Shown: piece after piece, positions 5,484 through 5,928 of the stretch | Position numbering within the stretch: the first letter of the stretch is position 1 | Layout: the number at the start of each line of letters is the position of its first letter | Assembly (NCBI GenBank): GCA_964393335.1 | Contig: CAYMTN010000297.1 | Coordinates: 1-5,928 of the forward strand | Direction: 5' to 3' | Origin: CAYMTN01 sp964393335 | GTDB taxonomy: Bacteria; Chloroflexota; Anaerolineae; Aggregatilineales; Aggregatilineaceae | DNA length: 5,928 nucleotides | Made by a program: the position numbers and the translations under genes | The notes under the pieces: generated by a model | Database searches by the model: none | Told to the model about the DNA's origin: nothing | The model's input: the letters and a program-made list of their open reading frames with translations, nothing else

Positions 5484-5486
5484 CAG
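5458..5486 (-). promoter_or_regulatory. Promoter of the lipoprotein gene
   Basis: On the minus strand, a perfect -10 TATAAT (5463-5458) with a weak -35 CTGTCC (5486-5481) at 17 bp spacing. The predicted start near 5451 gives a leader of about 45 nt. The poor -35 and the repeats within the spacer suggest an activated or regulated promoter. Confidence 0.6.
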
Positions 5487-5671
5487 AGAAAATGTGACGA
5501 ATTACGGTTTTTAAGGTGAGATGATGTCGAAAGAAAACGTTGAGATGGGCATCCGGCCTTATTCTTCGGGGTGAGAAATGAGGTCCGGGGGCCGGCAGGC
5601 CGGTGCAAGCTGCACAATCCGCGCGAAAAATGGGGCGCGCGTGCCGGGCGATCCGGCACGGCCCGCGATGC
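5484..5671. other. Non-coding stretch of the divergent intergenic region
   Basis: No credible gene was seen in either direction; open frames crossing it on the minus strand have no family pattern and run through both promoters. It is AT-rich to about 5580 and then very GC-rich. It holds short inverted repeats: GTGCA/TGCAC (5603-5607 with 5611-5615), GCGCG/CGCGC (5621-5625 with 5636-5640), and the stronger hairpin at 5640-5660. It also contains one copy of an 11-bp direct repeat, AAAACGTTGAG (5534-5544), whose second copy is at 5745-5755. Confidence 0.5.
5640..5660. repeat. Perfect GC-rich inverted repeat upstream of the roadblock promoter
   Basis: CGTGCCGG (5640-5647) and CCGGCACG (5653-5660) form an 8 bp perfect stem with a 5 nt loop, ending 11 bp before the -35 box at 5672. 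No T tract follows on either strand, so an operator or activator site is more likely than a terminator. Confidence 0.5.
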
Positions 5672-5700
5672 TTGACAATGGATCGGCGGTGTGCTACAGT
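5672..5700 (+). promoter_or_regulatory. Strong sigma70-type promoter of the roadblock gene
   Basis: A perfect -35 TTGACA (5672-5677), a 17 bp spacer and a -10 TACAGT (5695-5700). The predicted start near 5707 gives a leader of about 100 nt before the TTG start codon, long enough to hold regulatory structure. Confidence 0.72.
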
Positions 5701-5727
5701 ACGCCTCACGAAGGCGTTTTGACGCCT
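5701..5727. repeat. Alternating triple repeat at the transcription start
   Basis: ACGCCT (5701-5706), AGGCGT (5712-5717) and ACGCCT (5722-5727): the middle element is complementary to both outer ones, giving two mutually exclusive 6 bp hairpins. The first includes positions before the likely start site, so this is more plausibly a DNA operator than a transcribed switch, unless transcription starts a few bases earlier. Confidence 0.45.
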
Positions 5728-5749
5728 GCCTCTCGTATCACATAAAAAC

Positions 5750-5763
5750 GTTGAGTCCTCAAC
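5750..5763. repeat. Short dyad in the roadblock gene leader
   Basis: GTTGAG (5750-5755), TC, then CTCAAC (5758-5763): a perfect 6-bp dyad in the 5' leader, 46 bp before the start codon. Its left arm overlaps one copy of the 11-bp direct repeat AAAACGTTGAG (5745-5755, other copy 5534-5544). It may be an operator site or a small leader hairpin. Confidence 0.4.
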
Positions 5764-5809
5764 TACGACGAAACGGCTGGTATCTTTCCAACATGTCAGG
5801 AGAACTACG

Positions 5810-5928
5810 TTGGCTAAATCACGCAATGATCAACTGGCAGAGCGCTTGCGCGATTTACAGGTAAGCTCACCCGATGTCGAAGCCGCAGCGATTGTCAGCG
5901 TAGATGGTCTGAGTATGGCGTCTTCGCT
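5810..5928 (+). CDS. Roadblock/LC7-domain protein, N-terminal fragment
   Basis: Thirty-nine codons plus two bases before the right edge. It begins at TTG 5810, supported by AGGAGA (5798-5803) 6 nt upstream; no ATG or GTG in this frame fits the ribosome site. The peptide starts MAKSRNDQLAERLRDLQ, an amphipathic first helix, then has SSPDVEAAAIVSVDGLSMASS, matching the Roadblock/LC7 core (a helix, then V-x-A-A-x-I-V-S-x-D-G-L-x-x-A-S). Bacterial members of this family, such as MglB, often dimerise and act with small Ras-like GTPases, or form part of gene regulation or motility modules. The partner would be beyond the window. Family assignment rests on the first third of the domain only. Confidence 0.72.
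   Translation, partial: MAKSRNDQLAERLRDLQVSSPDVEAAAIVSVDGLSMASS

Noticed and set aside
4882..5514. 210-codon plus-strand frame opposite the lipoprotein gene
   Set aside because: It runs antisense through the lipoprotein and its promoter; its translation is Arg/Gln-rich without recognisable domains, whereas the minus strand has a signal peptide and lipobox.
5428..5826. 132-codon minus-strand frame across the right intergenic region
   Set aside because: It crosses two well-formed promoters, starts inside the roadblock gene and has no recognisable pattern.
1..5928. CRISPR array, tRNA, transposase or phage genes
   Set aside because: No regularly spaced repeats, tRNA-like fold, or transposase/integrase motifs were seen anywhere in the window.

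Overview
The window reads as a high-GC bacterial chromosome segment, most likely from Chloroflexota (Anaerolineae-like). This rests on the gene mix: a multi-DUF348/G5 protein next to rsmA, a lipoprotein resembling FxLYD proteins, a Roadblock/LC7 protein, a free-standing REC-HisKA-HATPase kinase, and an intergenic element of the CCTCACCCCC / CCCCCTCTCC type that I recall as frequent in that phylum. No marker here fixes the genus. All functional calls come from reading motifs; nothing was searched.

Left part (1-2210): the 5' end of a Fur-family regulator gene runs leftwards off the window. It is separated by about 175 bp, containing a pair of GTAC-based inverted repeats, from a rightward two-gene unit. 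The first gene (279-1028) encodes an unrecognised cytosolic protein. It may belong to a PD-(D/E)XK-like nuclease family but seems to have lost the usual E-x-K residues. The second (1059-2210) is a soluble response regulator/histidine kinase with all its catalytic motifs. The 30 bp gap suggests co-transcription.

Middle (2211-2660): this stretch has no protein gene but is not empty. It holds a small hairpin after the kinase stop codon, a 112 bp cloverleaf-like palindromic repeat, a sigma70-type promoter, and the signal recognition particle RNA gene (ffs, about 138 nt, 4.5S class without an Alu domain) ending in a T6 tract.

Right of ffs (2661-4591): a membrane-anchored protein with four DUF348 units and a G5 domain lies 14 bp upstream of rsmA (ksgA). 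This is the same neighbourhood seen for yabE in Firmicutes and rpfB in Actinobacteria, but here the protein has no catalytic domain. rsmA converges on a leftward lipoprotein gene (4588-5406); the two stop codons share the palindrome TTAA.

Right end (5407-5928): a roughly 400 bp divergent intergenic region carries a promoter for the lipoprotein gene with a tandem 9-bp repeat, several perfect inverted repeats, and a strong promoter with a triple alternating repeat at its start site. That promoter drives a Roadblock/LC7-type gene that starts with TTG and runs off the window.

The window is mostly ordinary chromosomal DNA. Its most interesting parts are the degenerate nuclease-like gene paired with a signalling kinase, the catalytic-domain-less YabE/RpfB-like protein, and the densely structured intergenic regions.
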